Positions 54,011-62,343 of a stretch of 64,000 nucleotides of DNA are shown in pieces. A program made the position numbers and the translations under genes. Source of the stretch: CAWCWK01 sp963842125 (GTDB lineage Bacteria; Pseudomonadota; Alphaproteobacteria; Rhizobiales; CAWCWK01). The stretch's first letter is position 1, and each line of letters begins with the position of its first letter. The stretch is taken from the NCBI GenBank assembly GCA_963842125.1, contig CAWJFE010000001.1, positions 1,240,001 to 1,304,000 on the forward strand, given 5' to 3'. The notes under the pieces are model-generated. The model made no database searches. It was not told the DNA's origin and saw nothing but the letters and a program-made list of their open reading frames with translations.

Positions 54011-54766
54011 GTGCTGACCCGGGAACGCCAGGCCAGGCTGCTAGATCGGCTGGTCCGCGAGGGGCGGCTCGTCGCCAAGGACGTAGCGACGGAATTCGGA
54101 CTGTCCGAGGACACGGTGCGCCGCGATCTGCGAGAGCTGGCATCGCAAGGCCGACTTCAGCGCGTTCACGGCGGCGCACTGCCCGCATCTCCGGCCGTCG
54201 CCGACTTCGCGGGGCGCCGGTCCGTCTCTACGGAAGGCAAGGTCCGGCTCGCCGCCCGTGCGGCCGCGTTGATCGAACCCGGTCAGATCGTCTTCCTCGA
54301 CGGTGGCACAACCAACGTGGAGCTGGCGCATCGCCTGCCGCACGATCTCGCCATCACCGTCGTCACGCATAGCCCGTCGGTTGCGGTCGCGCTGGCAGAC
54401 CATCCAGCCATCACGGTCGAGCTGATTGGCGGACGCTTGTTCAAGCACTCCGTCGTTGCGGTCGGAGCGGCTGCGGCGATTGCGATCGGTCGAGTGCGGC
54501 CGGACCTGTTCGTGATGGGCGTCACGGGGCTGCACCCGGAGGCGGGGGCGACGACCGGGAACGGCGAGGAGGCGGAGATCAAAGCTCTGATCACCTCGCG
54601 ATCGGCCGAGACGATGGTTATGGCCAGCACCGAGAAGCTGGGTGCAGCGTCGCCCTACCTGATCGTGCCGCTTGCGGACCTGACGACCATCGTGGTCGAT
54701 GGCGGGACCAACACCAACACGACAAGGGCGATCCGCAAGGCCGGCCCCCTCATCGTGGCCGCATGA
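54011..54766 (+). CDS. DeoR-family transcriptional regulator
   Basis: Protein of 251 residues. The N-terminal HTH begins LTRERQARLLDRLVREGRLVAKDVATEFGLSEDTVRRDLRELASQGRLQRVHGGAL, the classic DeoR motif. The C-terminal DeoRC sensor has FLDGGTTNVELAHRLP and VMGVTGLHPEAGATTGNGEEAEIKALI. Such proteins respond to sugar phosphates. A GTG start is used. No sugar-metabolic operon is adjacent; the divergent Nudix gene is the nearest plausible target. Confidence 0.9.
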   Translation: MLTRERQARLLDRLVREGRLVAKDVATEFGLSEDTVRRDLRELASQGRLQRVHGGALPASPAVADFAGRRSVSTEGKVRLAARAAALIEPGQIVFLDGGTTNVELAHRLPHDLAITVVTHSPSVAVALADHPAITVELIGGRLFKHSVVAVGAAAAIAIGRVRPDLFVMGVTGLHPEAGATTGNGEEAEIKALITSRSAETMVMASTEKLGAASPYLIVPLADLTTIVVDGGTNTNTTRAIRKAGPLIVAA

Positions 54767-54924
54767 GCGCGCTGGCTAACGCTCGTTTGGTAGGGCCCTG
54801 TCATGCCCCCGCTCGGCGGTACGGGACGTGATCTGACGGCCGTTCGCGATGACGTCTACCGAAAACAGGACCGAACGCGTTCTCCGTTCGCATTCGTAGA
54901 GAACAGTCCATTCTTTGCGTTCTG

Positions 54925-55719
54925 CTATCGTGCTGCGAACGCTCGGATATGGTCGATGTCGAACCATGGGTCGGCGGCATCGCTTCGATCATGCTCGCTC
55001 GGCAGATCGTAGAGATTGAGCATCAACTGCATGGGATAGTCCGGCGATTGGGCGGTCCGAGTGACGAGACGGTCGTCCACATAGAACGCGACGCCGGACG
55101 GCGACCAGTCCATCGCGTAGTCGTGCCAGTCCTCGATGGCGAGGGTGAGTGCGCCTTCGTCGAGCTCGTCGGTCAGGTTCGTGTCGTTGATCGCCTTGAT
55201 GCCCCGCCCGATCCGGGCGACTGTCGACGTAACGTTGTGACCGAACGCCTCGAAGACGGTGATTTCGCCCGAACGCTCGGGCCGATCCTCGAACCCGATG
55301 AGCCAGAGCCCCGCCAGGTTCCAGGGGTTCAACCGCACCCGCGCCCGCATCTCCAACTGGCAGTAGGTCGGCACGAACAAGCGCGTCTCGGGAAGTTCGG
55401 TACGCACGACCAGACCCTCGCGCGAGCGGTGCTGGCCGTGCGGACTGCCGAGTGGACCGGAGGAATGCCCGGTCTGGAGGTTCGAGACCTTCAACTCGCC
55501 TTCCAGGTCCGGAAGCCAGGCCGGCTGGTCGTCCTCGATGAGAAGGCGCAGGAACCCGCTCCCCAGCGTGTAGCGTGCTTTCGCAGCTTCGAGCGTCGTC
55601 CAATGCGGAAGGTAGGCCGGCAGCCATTTGGACCGATCGAGCTCAGCGCTGTCGAAGCGATCCTCGAACACGGTCGGCCGACGGTGTAGAGCTGAGAAAC
55701 GGAGGTGTTGGTTCGTCAT
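54925..55719 (-). CDS. GH16-like glycoside hydrolase / concanavalin-type protein
   Basis: Protein of 264 residues. VFEDRFDSAELDRSKWLPAYLPHW, LAGLWLIGFEDRPERSGEITVFEAFG and DWHDYAMDWSPSGVAFYVDDRLV follow the beta-sandwich of family 16 glycoside hydrolases. The catalytic signature ExDxxE appears as EITVFE, so the central Asp is Thr; activity may be altered. There is no signal peptide. The ATG at 55719 was chosen; the open frame upstream is a shadow of the next gene. It may be co-transcribed with the interrupted secreted-protein gene upstream. Confidence 0.72.
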   Translation of the reverse strand: MTNQHLRFSALHRRPTVFEDRFDSAELDRSKWLPAYLPHWTTLEAAKARYTLGSGFLRLLIEDDQPAWLPDLEGELKVSNLQTGHSSGPLGSPHGQHRSREGLVVRTELPETRLFVPTYCQLEMRARVRLNPWNLAGLWLIGFEDRPERSGEITVFEAFGHNVTSTVARIGRGIKAINDTNLTDELDEGALTLAIEDWHDYAMDWSPSGVAFYVDDRLVTRTAQSPDYPMQLMLNLYDLPSEHDRSDAADPWFDIDHIRAFAAR

Positions 55720-55781
55720 GGTCCTCGGCGTGCCATAGCCAAGGTAATCCGCCAAGTTCAGCGGCGTTCCTTCGGCTATGA

Positions 55782-56826
55782 TCAAGGGCGCTCTGGTTCT
55801 CGCATCCCCGCGGTGTTGCGAACGTCTGGGTTCGGGCGCAGACCGGCTGAGGTGACATTGGCAAACTGGTTCACGATTTCGTTGGAGGCTGGCGGCGATC
55901 CCGACCTTGAGACGGCGGATTGTCGGATGAAGGAGGGGCACGGTCCGCAGTTCTGGAACCGCATATACGAACTCATGATAGCGCTCGTGAACTGATCCGT
56001 TGGATGCTCCCACCCAGCGGCATCTCGTATGCCAGGATGGTTCTGTAGGAGCCAATGGAGGGACTTCTTGCCCGGCGCGTGCAGCGCGCCGCCGTAGACC
56101 GTCGCAATACCTTCGGCGAGGCCTCGAAACAGCCAATGGTCGCCCTCGTGCCGGCCGGCGTACGCTTCGATCACCGCCTCCATGATCGAAGCCATGGCGA
56201 GTTGGCGGGGCTCGGACGATCCGTACCAGGGCGTATAGTCGACCGCGATGCGATCCGATGCATCGGCTTCCTCGAGAACCGGCACGTTGAGGCCGACCTG
56301 CCGCCGAGGGGTGGAGTAGCCAGCCAGGATGCTGTCCTTCGCGTCCTCGATCGGTCGCACGATGATGTTGTAGCGCTCGGACGGACCGCCCGGCTCGTCG
56401 GTCGGGTGCGGTTCGGTCGCCAGCGCGGCCTTGCTGATACAGCGCTCGACGAGCCATTCCGCAGCGTCGCGGTAGGCTTGCGCGATCGTATCGAGGTCTT
56501 CTCGGGAGATGAAGTATTCGGCGGCCGCCGTCTGGTCGGGGTCGTGGAGCGGGTTCTTGTCAGGGTCTTCCTCGTGCCACTTGCGCAGCAACCCGGGCAG
56601 GCGGCGTGTCGCCGGCTCCTGATCATCGAACGCTGGGTCGATGGTCGACAGGACGCAGCCGGGGGGGGAGGTCGAGCGCCCGGTCGAACGGGCCGTTCGG
56701 CTCGCACACCGGAGCCCAGACCACGTCTCGCGCCCAATCGCGCGCCGGCATGTCGGTGCAGGCGCCGAAAGCAGCCGAGGAGGCGAGGACCGCGGCGAAC
56801 GCTGAGGTGGTCCTGATCATCGCCAT
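55782..56826 (-). CDS. Unknown secreted protein interrupted at a G8/C8 tract
   Basis: The N-terminus (MIRTTSAFAAVLASSAAFGAC) is a signal peptide with a possible lipidation Cys, followed by DMPARDWARDVVWAPVCEPN. At the C8 run (plus-strand G8, 56661-56668) this frame ends soon after. With seven Cs it would run on as DLPPGCVLSTIDPAFDD and then RKWHEEDPDKNPLHDPDQT, to the stop at 55782, about 347 residues. The C-terminal part contains ALAEGI-like sequence GLAEGIATVYGGALHAPGKKSLH, but no family is recognised. The run could switch expression or be a sequencing error. Confidence 0.6.
56661..56668 (+). repeat. G8 homopolymer tract inside the secreted-protein gene
   Basis: Eight consecutive Gs on the plus strand (Cs on the coding strand). 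Seven would keep the gene open; eight shifts it. Runs of this length are prone to slippage during replication and also to base-calling errors. Confidence 0.85.
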
Positions 56827-56849
56827 CGCCGGACACCACCGCTGCCCCT

Positions 56850-56995
56850 TCTCCCTCACGGTGCTTGGCCAGTCAGCGCACCAGCGTCGTGCGGCTGACG
56901 CCCAGATCCTCGCAGATCGAACTCTGCGACCGCCCGCTCGTCAGCGCCAGACGCACCGTCTCGCGTTCGAACTCCTCGGTGTACGTCTTCGGCAT
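56850..56995 (-). mobile_element. IS3-type transposase orfA remnant
   Basis: From the ATG at 56995 the translation is MPKTYTEEFERETVRLALTS, then GRSQSSICEDLGVSRTTLVR, then a TGA at 56873-56875, then LAKHREGE in frame. This is the helix-turn-helix start of IS3-family OrfA, in which LVRW or LRRW is usual, so the stop replaces the expected Trp codon. The remainder of the element is missing. Confidence 0.8.
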
Positions 56996-57126
56996 CAGAC
57001 CCTCCCTTGCGGATCAAGGGCCCTCCACCGCCATCAGACAAGTCCACCGCTGCGGCGCATGAAGTCGTAGAGCCCGGTTCTGCCGTCGGTGGTACTCTGG
57101 CATATGTCGAACGCTGGCGAACGCAG

Positions 57127-57810
57127 TCACGCGATCCGCATCGCTTCCTTCTGGGAGCGAATGGCGAGCTTGCGGTAGATCGTCTTGATGTGGGTCGATA
57201 CGGTGTGCGGGGAGATGCCTGTCTCCTCTGCGATGGCCGACCGGGTGAGCCCGCTTGCGAGGAGCGCGAAGATTTCCCTCTCTCGCCCCGTCAGCCGGCC
57301 GCGCCGCTCTACGTCTGCACTGCGCTGGCGGGCGGCGGAGAGCGTTCGTAGCCGCAGGTGCGCGACGAAGCAGAGCGACCGGACGCGATCGACCTTCGGT
57401 GCGAGCTCGGCCTCGAAGGTTTCGCGCGGCAGGCGTGAGCCGATGTTGAAGCCGCCATAGGCGTCGTGGCGCTTGAGGACGACGGGAATGCCGAGCCCGC
57501 TCACCATGCCGGAACGGCTTGCCTTGCCGATGAAGTCGCGCTCGCGGCTCGTCAGGAACGCGTAGCCCTCGGCGAAGGCGGGGCCCGTGAACAGGACGTC
57601 ATGGCTCGTGCAGCACCATCGCAGGAACGGATCGTCCTGCGGGTCGCCATAGCATTCGTCCGGCAGGTTGGTACGCAAGAGAGCCGCTTCGCCGGGGCGA
57701 TGCACGAGATAGATGTAGAAGTCGAAGCCCTCGGCCTCGATCGCGCTCGCGAAGGCGACCCAGAGGCGCGCCTCGTCTTCGGCGCCCTCGATGGCGTCCA
57801 GACCCGTCAT
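57127..57810 (-). CDS. LuxR-type regulator with autoinducer-like domain
   Basis: Protein of 227 residues from the ATG at 57810; a start at 57840 would add 10. Residues about 15-160 resemble the autoinducer-binding fold (WVAFASAIEAEGFDFYIYLVHRPG, DDPFLRWC, SGLGIPVVL). The C-terminal HTH reads LTGREREIFALLASGLTRSAIAEETGISPHTVSTHIKTIYRKL. Of the residues that contact acyl-homoserine lactones in TraR, the DP pair and a Gly appear present, but the Trp-x3-Tyr pair is not obvious. No luxI is nearby. A dyad sits just upstream. Confidence 0.85.
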   Translation of the reverse strand: MTGLDAIEGAEDEARLWVAFASAIEAEGFDFYIYLVHRPGEAALLRTNLPDECYGDPQDDPFLRWCCTSHDVLFTGPAFAEGYAFLTSRERDFIGKASRSGMVSGLGIPVVLKRHDAYGGFNIGSRLPRETFEAELAPKVDRVRSLCFVAHLRLRTLSAARQRSADVERRGRLTGREREIFALLASGLTRSAIAEETGISPHTVSTHIKTIYRKLAIRSQKEAMRIA

Positions 57811-57850
57811 CGCGTCGTGCTGCCTCCAATCGTCTTCCACATCAGCGCGA

Positions 57851-57868
57851 ATACCCTCTAAAGGGTAT
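57851..57868. promoter_or_regulatory. Perfect dyad upstream of the LuxR-type gene
   Basis: ATACCCT at 57851-57857 and AGGGTAT at 57862-57868 are exact reverse complements, separated by four bases. The 18-bp dyad is similar in size to a lux box and lies 41 bases before the chosen LuxR start (11 bases before the alternative one). It also faces the VWA gene, whose ATG is at 57930, so it could control both. Confidence 0.45.
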
Positions 57869-57929
57869 ACCGCCCGCGCAGCCGCTAGGCCAAGAAGGCC
57901 GACGATCCATTCCCAGCCGGTGTCGTCGC

Positions 57930-60372
57930 ATGCGTCCAGGTCTCGCGTCTCTCATCCCCGCATTTCTCGCCTCGTCGCTCGGCGGCGGCTTCGTCGCTCG
58001 GCGGCTTGGCCTTGGCACTTGGCGGCTTGGCCTTGGCACCGATCGCTCATGCGCAGAGCCCCGACAATGCGACGGTGATCGTCCTTGACGCCTCGGGCTC
58101 CATGTGGGGTCAGCTCGCCGATGGCGTCACCAAGGTCGAGACGGCGCGCGGCGTCCTTCGTGACTATCTGGCGGGCCGCAACATGTCGGTTCCCCTCGGC
58201 CTCGTCGCCTATGGCCACAACCGGAAGGGCGACTGCGGCGATATCGAAGTGCTGGCCGGTGTCGGCGTGCAGGATGCGGGCGCGCTCAGCGATCGGATCG
58301 ACGGGCTCAACCCCAGGGGCAAGACGCCGCTCACCGAAGCCTTGCGCATGGCGGCCGCGCAGATACCGCGCACCGCCGAGGCCGCCGACATCGTGCTGGT
58401 GACCGACGGGCTGGAGACCTGCGACGCGGACCCTTGCGCGCTCGCCCGCGAACTCGCCGCAGAGGGCATCGAGATCCGCGCCCATGTCGTCGGTTTCGGG
58501 CTGACGGACGCGGAGGCCGACACGCTCGCCTGCATCCCGCAGCTGACGGGCGGCAAGCTCCTCACACCCCAGACGGGGGCCGACCTCGCCGATGCCCTGG
58601 CCGAGACCGACATCGCATCGGCCGAACCGGCGCCGCCCGGCGCGCCCGGCGTTCTCCCCGCCCGAATCACCATCGCCGAAGAGGCGGGCACGGCGCGGCC
58701 TGCATCCGTCATCTTGCGCGCCACACGGGTCGAGACCGGCGAGACGATCGAACTGGGCCGGCTCCAAGGCGCCGACGAGGTGATCTCAGGCTTGCGCGTC
58801 GATCTGGAGCCCGGCCGCTGGCGCATCGCAGCCGAGGGGCCGGTCGGCAGCGGTGAGATCGACGTGGATGTCGCCGCGGCGGACCAGATCGTCGCGGTGC
58901 CGTTTGCCGCGACTGCGGCCTTGGCCATTCTCCCGCGAGGCCCGATGCAGGCCGGCGGAGAGCATCTCGTCCTAGTGCGCTACGACCGCCCGTTGCAGGA
59001 CAACGCGACCTTCTACCTGGCCCTCCGCCCTGAGGGTTCCGAAACCGACGCGGCCTGGACCTACGTCTACGCGGAAGACGCCCGCTTCGTCGGCCGGCCC
59101 CTGACGGTGCCCGCGCAAGCCGGTCGCTACGACCTCGTGGTCGTCGACGGGGGTGATGCGGTGGTCACGCAGACCACCGTCGAGGTCCTCGCCGACGCGC
59201 CGCCCGCGATCGAGGCGCCGGCCCGCGTGCGACCCGGCGCGCGCTTTCCCTTCGTCCTGACGGGACAGCGCTATCCCAACAACGGGCTCGCCATCCTGCG
59301 CGGTGGCGAGAGGGTGTCGGACATCTGGCTTGGCGAGACGATAGGGTCGGACGGCGAACGGTTGACGGCACCGGGCGAGCCAGGCCGCTACACGATCGCG
59401 CTGGACTATACGGCGGCGAATGGCGAGGGCCGCACGGTCGAACTCGCGACATTCGAGGTTGCGCCCGACGCTCCGGCCGAGCCCACGATAGGCGCTGACG
59501 ATCGCGCCGCAGCCCCGCCCGCGATGGGCGGCGAAGACCCGGCAACGATGCAGAGCGCCGACGAGGCGGCCGCCACGATCCCGACGGGCGCGTTGCATGG
59601 AGACTGGCGCATCGAGACGGAGGACGGACGCTCCGTCCTTCGCGCCCAGTTCATCCACGACGAAGGGGCGTTCGAGGCGAACGGCGATTTCGTGCTGGAG
59701 ATGGCCGAGCTCGGGCGTGTCGGCGATCCGACCTTTCGCGATGTCGTGGTTGCGCCGACCTCCCTCCAGTTCGGCTTCGCGACGGACGAGGCCGAGTTCC
59801 GCGTGCTGGCGACGCGCGACGGCCCCCTCTATCGCGGCTTCCTCACCCCGATGCGCGGCGGCCGCGCGTTTGCCGTCATCATGGAGCCGGCCGGCGGCTA
59901 CGGTCTCGATGCCGATGCGCATGGCGCGGAAGCCCCGGCAGACGAGGCGGCGTTCGTCACCTGCGAGGCGGGCCCCTGCACTCGCGACCACGAGGAAACG
60001 AAGCTCACCGGCATACCCATCCCGGCCGGCTGGGCGCTGGACGAGCCCTTCGTCTACGAGACCGCCGGAGGCGCTCGCGCCGATGCGCCCACGCTCCACT
60101 ACGCCCATGCGGCCAGCGGCGATTGGATTGCCGTCAACGGGCGCCAGGTCACCGATGCCGTCTGCCGGGCCATGGGGTCCGGCCGTTTCGACGAAGGGCC
60201 CGATCAGATCTGCGTGCCGCGCTCGGCGCGAGGCGAGACCTTCGCCGCTTCCGAGGAGATCGAGCATTGGTGGAACGGGTGGCGCGAGAACGGGGCTGCG
60301 GACGGCGGGCCGAGTTCCGACGGCGAGACGGCCGGGCTCGACGCACCCTTCGGCGGCGGAGAGGTCCAGTGA
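57930..60372 (+). CDS. Secreted von Willebrand A protein; start region broken by a 19-bp duplication
   Basis: The main frame runs from 58006 (TTG) to 60372, 788 residues. A VWA domain begins ATVIVLDASGSMWGQL with the metal-site DxSxS, and TDGLETCDADPC follows. Later parts are beta-rich repeats and a C-terminal domain (GDWRIETEDGRSVLRAQFIH) of unknown type. The ATG at 57930 opens a signal peptide (MRPGLASLIPAFLASSLGG) in another frame. Removing one 19-bp copy at 57987-58005 joins it to LALALGGLALAPIAHAQ, a complete signal. As sequenced, only a TTG or similar start is available. Confidence 0.75.
57972..58009 (+). repeat. 19-bp tandem duplication in the VWA signal-peptide region
   Basis: tcgtcgctcggcggc occurs at 57972-57986 and 57991-58005, a period of 19 bases. 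Because 19 is not a multiple of three, the duplication shifts the frame between the ATG at 57930 and the body of the gene. Confidence 0.85.
58000..58039 (+). repeat. 21-bp in-frame duplication in the VWA signal peptide
   Basis: ggcggcttggccttggcac occurs at 58000-58018 and 58021-58039, a period of 21 bases. It encodes the repeated hydrophobic unit GGLALA and does not alter the frame. Confidence 0.85.
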
Positions 60373-60488
60373 TCACGCGCCTTGCCCTCCTCTCCGCTGT
60401 GCCTGTGGCCGCTCTTGCTGCGGAAACGGGAAATGGTATGCCGTGTAGGAGGTCCTCAGGCTCTAGAGTTGGGGTTCAGCCCCGATAA
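60369..60488 (+). CDS. Short secreted peptide coupled to the VWA gene, possibly truncated
   Basis: A GTG at 60369 overlaps the VWA stop (GTGA). The 39-residue product begins with a clear signal peptide (ITRLALLSAVPVAALA) followed by AETGNGMPCRRSSGSRVGVQ. It is either a small secreted peptide or the start of a longer secreted gene whose remainder has been lost; the following 110 bases have no evident coding content. Confidence 0.4.
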   Translation: MITRLALLSAVPVAALAAETGNGMPCRRSSGSRVGVQPR

Positions 60489-60601
60489 ACCGAGCGAGAC
60501 TTCGGCAGGCCGGGCGGCGACATTCCCCACCCGATGCCGTACCGCGTCGTTCGAGTGAGCGCCGAAACGCGTGTAGCTCCGCCGCGTCCGGTCGCCCGGG
60601 T

Positions 60602-61189
60602 TCAATCCGCCCGCACCATCGGCACCTGCAGCGTCGTCGGGCGGCTTTCGGCGGTCGGCAGGCCCGAGCCGTCGAGCGGGCGTGCGCCGAAGAAGAGGTC
60701 GTCGCCCCGCATCAGCACGATCTCGTGCTCGGTCACCGGAAACGCCATGCCGATCGGCGCGCAGCCCGTGTCGGTGACGACTTGGGTGAGGCCGACGGAC
60801 CACTCCTCTGCACCGCAGGGGTCGGCGGAGTTGAGCCATCCGGCCGTGTTCTCCTCCACGACCTCGATCGCGGCAGTCGCGATGACGAAGTTCATCGCCC
60901 GGGCGCCTTCGATCCGTGATGCGCCGACATCCTCGAACGGGCCGCCGCCCTCGAAGATCATCGTCGGCACCAAGCAGAGGTCGTCGAGGAAATAGCGGAA
61001 GGTCCCGCTCCACGTGCCGTCATCGGCGATCGCGATATCGCGGGTGAGGTAGGAAGGGCCCGGCCGCATCTCGCAGGACAGGCTTTCCCATCGTCCGGTG
61101 GGGGCCTCTTGCGCGGCGCTCGTCGCGGCGACGGCGGACCCGAGGCAGAGAAGGGCCAGCCCGAGGGCGGCATTCGTGGCAGTAGGCAT
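60602..61189 (-). CDS. Secreted APCDD1-like domain protein
   Basis: Protein of 195 residues with a signal peptide (AALGLALLCLGSAVAATSAA). The mature part reads GRWESLSCEMRPGPSYLTRD, then TWSGTFRYFLDDLCLVPTMI, and later DPCGAEEWSVGLTQVVTDTG, CAPIGMAFPVTEHEI and FFGARPLDGSG, RPTTLQVPMV. These match, block for block and in order, the second APCDD1 domain of the animal Wnt/BMP inhibitor APCDD1 (WVSQ.CEVRP..LFLTR, TWEGHYYHYSDPVC, CGAEGSW.VGIQQDVT, NGC.ALGIKLPHTEYEI, LLFNGQRPSDGSSP). Its bacterial role is unknown. The comparison is from memory. A LysR regulator is divergent. Confidence 0.75.
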   Translation of the reverse strand: MPTATNAALGLALLCLGSAVAATSAAQEAPTGRWESLSCEMRPGPSYLTRDIAIADDGTWSGTFRYFLDDLCLVPTMIFEGGGPFEDVGASRIEGARAMNFVIATAAIEVVEENTAGWLNSADPCGAEEWSVGLTQVVTDTGCAPIGMAFPVTEHEIVLMRGDDLFFGARPLDGSGLPTAESRPTTLQVPMVRAD

Positions 61190-61220
61190 CGGGCATCTCC
61201 GAGGTTGTGACACCCCCGAC

Positions 61221-61258
61221 ATGGCCTGGCTTGGCCATAGTCTCCAATATATAGTCTC
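61221..61258. promoter_or_regulatory. Candidate LysR operator in the divergent promoter region
   Basis: ATGGCC at 61221-61226 and GGCCAT at 61233-61238 form a perfect inverted repeat with a 6-base spacer. The octamer atagtctc then occurs at 61237-61244 and 61251-61258. Both lie in the 92-base gap between the APCDD1-like gene and the LysR gene, where such a regulator usually binds. Confidence 0.45.
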
Positions 61259-61281
61259 GATACCAGACATAGGATCGGCCT

Positions 61282-62202
61282 ATGACCTTGCCGCCCGTTC
61301 CCCTCAACAAGCTGATCGTGCTGCGTGAGATATTGCGGCAGGCGAGCGTCAGCGCGGCGGGGCGTGCGTTGGGACGGGCGCAGCCCTCCGTGACGGCGGT
61401 CCTCCAGGACTTGCGCGTTCACTACGGGGACCGGCTCCTGGTCAGGCAGGGCAATCGCATGGTCCCGACGCCCTTCGCATCGGAGGTTCTGACCCGGCTC
61501 GACGCCTGGCACGCCGAGACGATGGAGCTCGTCGATCTGCGCGGCACGTTCGATCCGGCATCCGCCACGCGCGATTTCAAGATACGGGTCTCCGACTACC
61601 AACTCGCGATCCTGGCGCCGATGGTGGTGGCCGCGCTGGCCGAAGGGCCGGGTCTGACGGCGACCTTCCTTCCGCCATCGTCGGATCTGGTCTCCGATAT
61701 GGCGACCCTGGGCATCGACCTCGCGGCCCATTCCGGCGGCCGAATGCCGGACGGGCTCGATCATGGGCGATGCCACGCCGATCGCTTCGTGGTCTTCTAC
61801 GATCCGGCCTGCACCGCCCCGCCGACGACGGTCGATGCCTTTTGCGAGGCCGGCTTCGTTCTGGCCGCGCCGACCGGGCGAGGGAGCGGACCGGTCGATA
61901 CGTGGTTGGCCGAGCGAGGCAGGACGAGGCAGGTTCGATACCGCACCCGGCAAATCCTCGGCGCGGCCCGGCTGATCAAGGGGGCCCCCTTGCTGACCGT
62001 TCTCCCCCTCGGCCTTGCCGCCGACGCGAGGGGCCTCGGGCTCGCCCATGCGCCGCTCCCCTTCGAGGTTCCACCGATCGAGACGTCGCTCGCATGGCCA
62101 AGGCGCCTGCGGGGCGACGCCGGCCATCGTTGGCTGCGCGACGCCCTCCTCGCCCCGGTCTGCGACGCGGACGCGTCCGCGCCCCTGACGGCTGGCGGAT
62201 AG
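61282..62202 (+). CDS. LysR-family transcriptional regulator
   Basis: Protein of 306 residues. The N-terminal winged helix reads LNKLIVLREILRQASVSAAGRALGRAQPSVTAVLQDLRVHYGDRLLVRQGNRMVPTPFA, typical LysR, with a NodD/LinR-type substrate domain (FKIRVSDYQLAILAP). It is divergently transcribed from the APCDD1-like gene and probably controls it. The ligand is unknown. Confidence 0.88.
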   Translation: MTLPPVPLNKLIVLREILRQASVSAAGRALGRAQPSVTAVLQDLRVHYGDRLLVRQGNRMVPTPFASEVLTRLDAWHAETMELVDLRGTFDPASATRDFKIRVSDYQLAILAPMVVAALAEGPGLTATFLPPSSDLVSDMATLGIDLAAHSGGRMPDGLDHGRCHADRFVVFYDPACTAPPTTVDAFCEAGFVLAAPTGRGSGPVDTWLAERGRTRQVRYRTRQILGAARLIKGAPLLTVLPLGLAADARGLGLAHAPLPFEVPPIETSLAWPRRLRGDAGHRWLRDALLAPVCDADASAPLTAGG

Positions 62203-62297
62203 GGCCGGGGGGAGGGGGTTCTCCGATAGGCGGGATGGCGGGAAGCATCCGCAAACCATCCGCAGATCATCCCCCTTGGAGCTTGCCTCGACACTCC

Positions 62298-62324
62298 GCC
62301 GGGCCTGGTTCGACCAGGCCCGGC
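62298..62324. terminator. Bidirectional terminator-like hairpin
   Basis: gccgggcctgg at 62298-62308 pairs perfectly with ccaggcccggc at 62314-62324 across the loop ttcga. It sits between the convergent stops of the LysR gene and the RTX gene. There is no T-run on either side. Confidence 0.5.
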
Positions 62325-62343
62325 GTCGATCTGTGGCGCAGCT

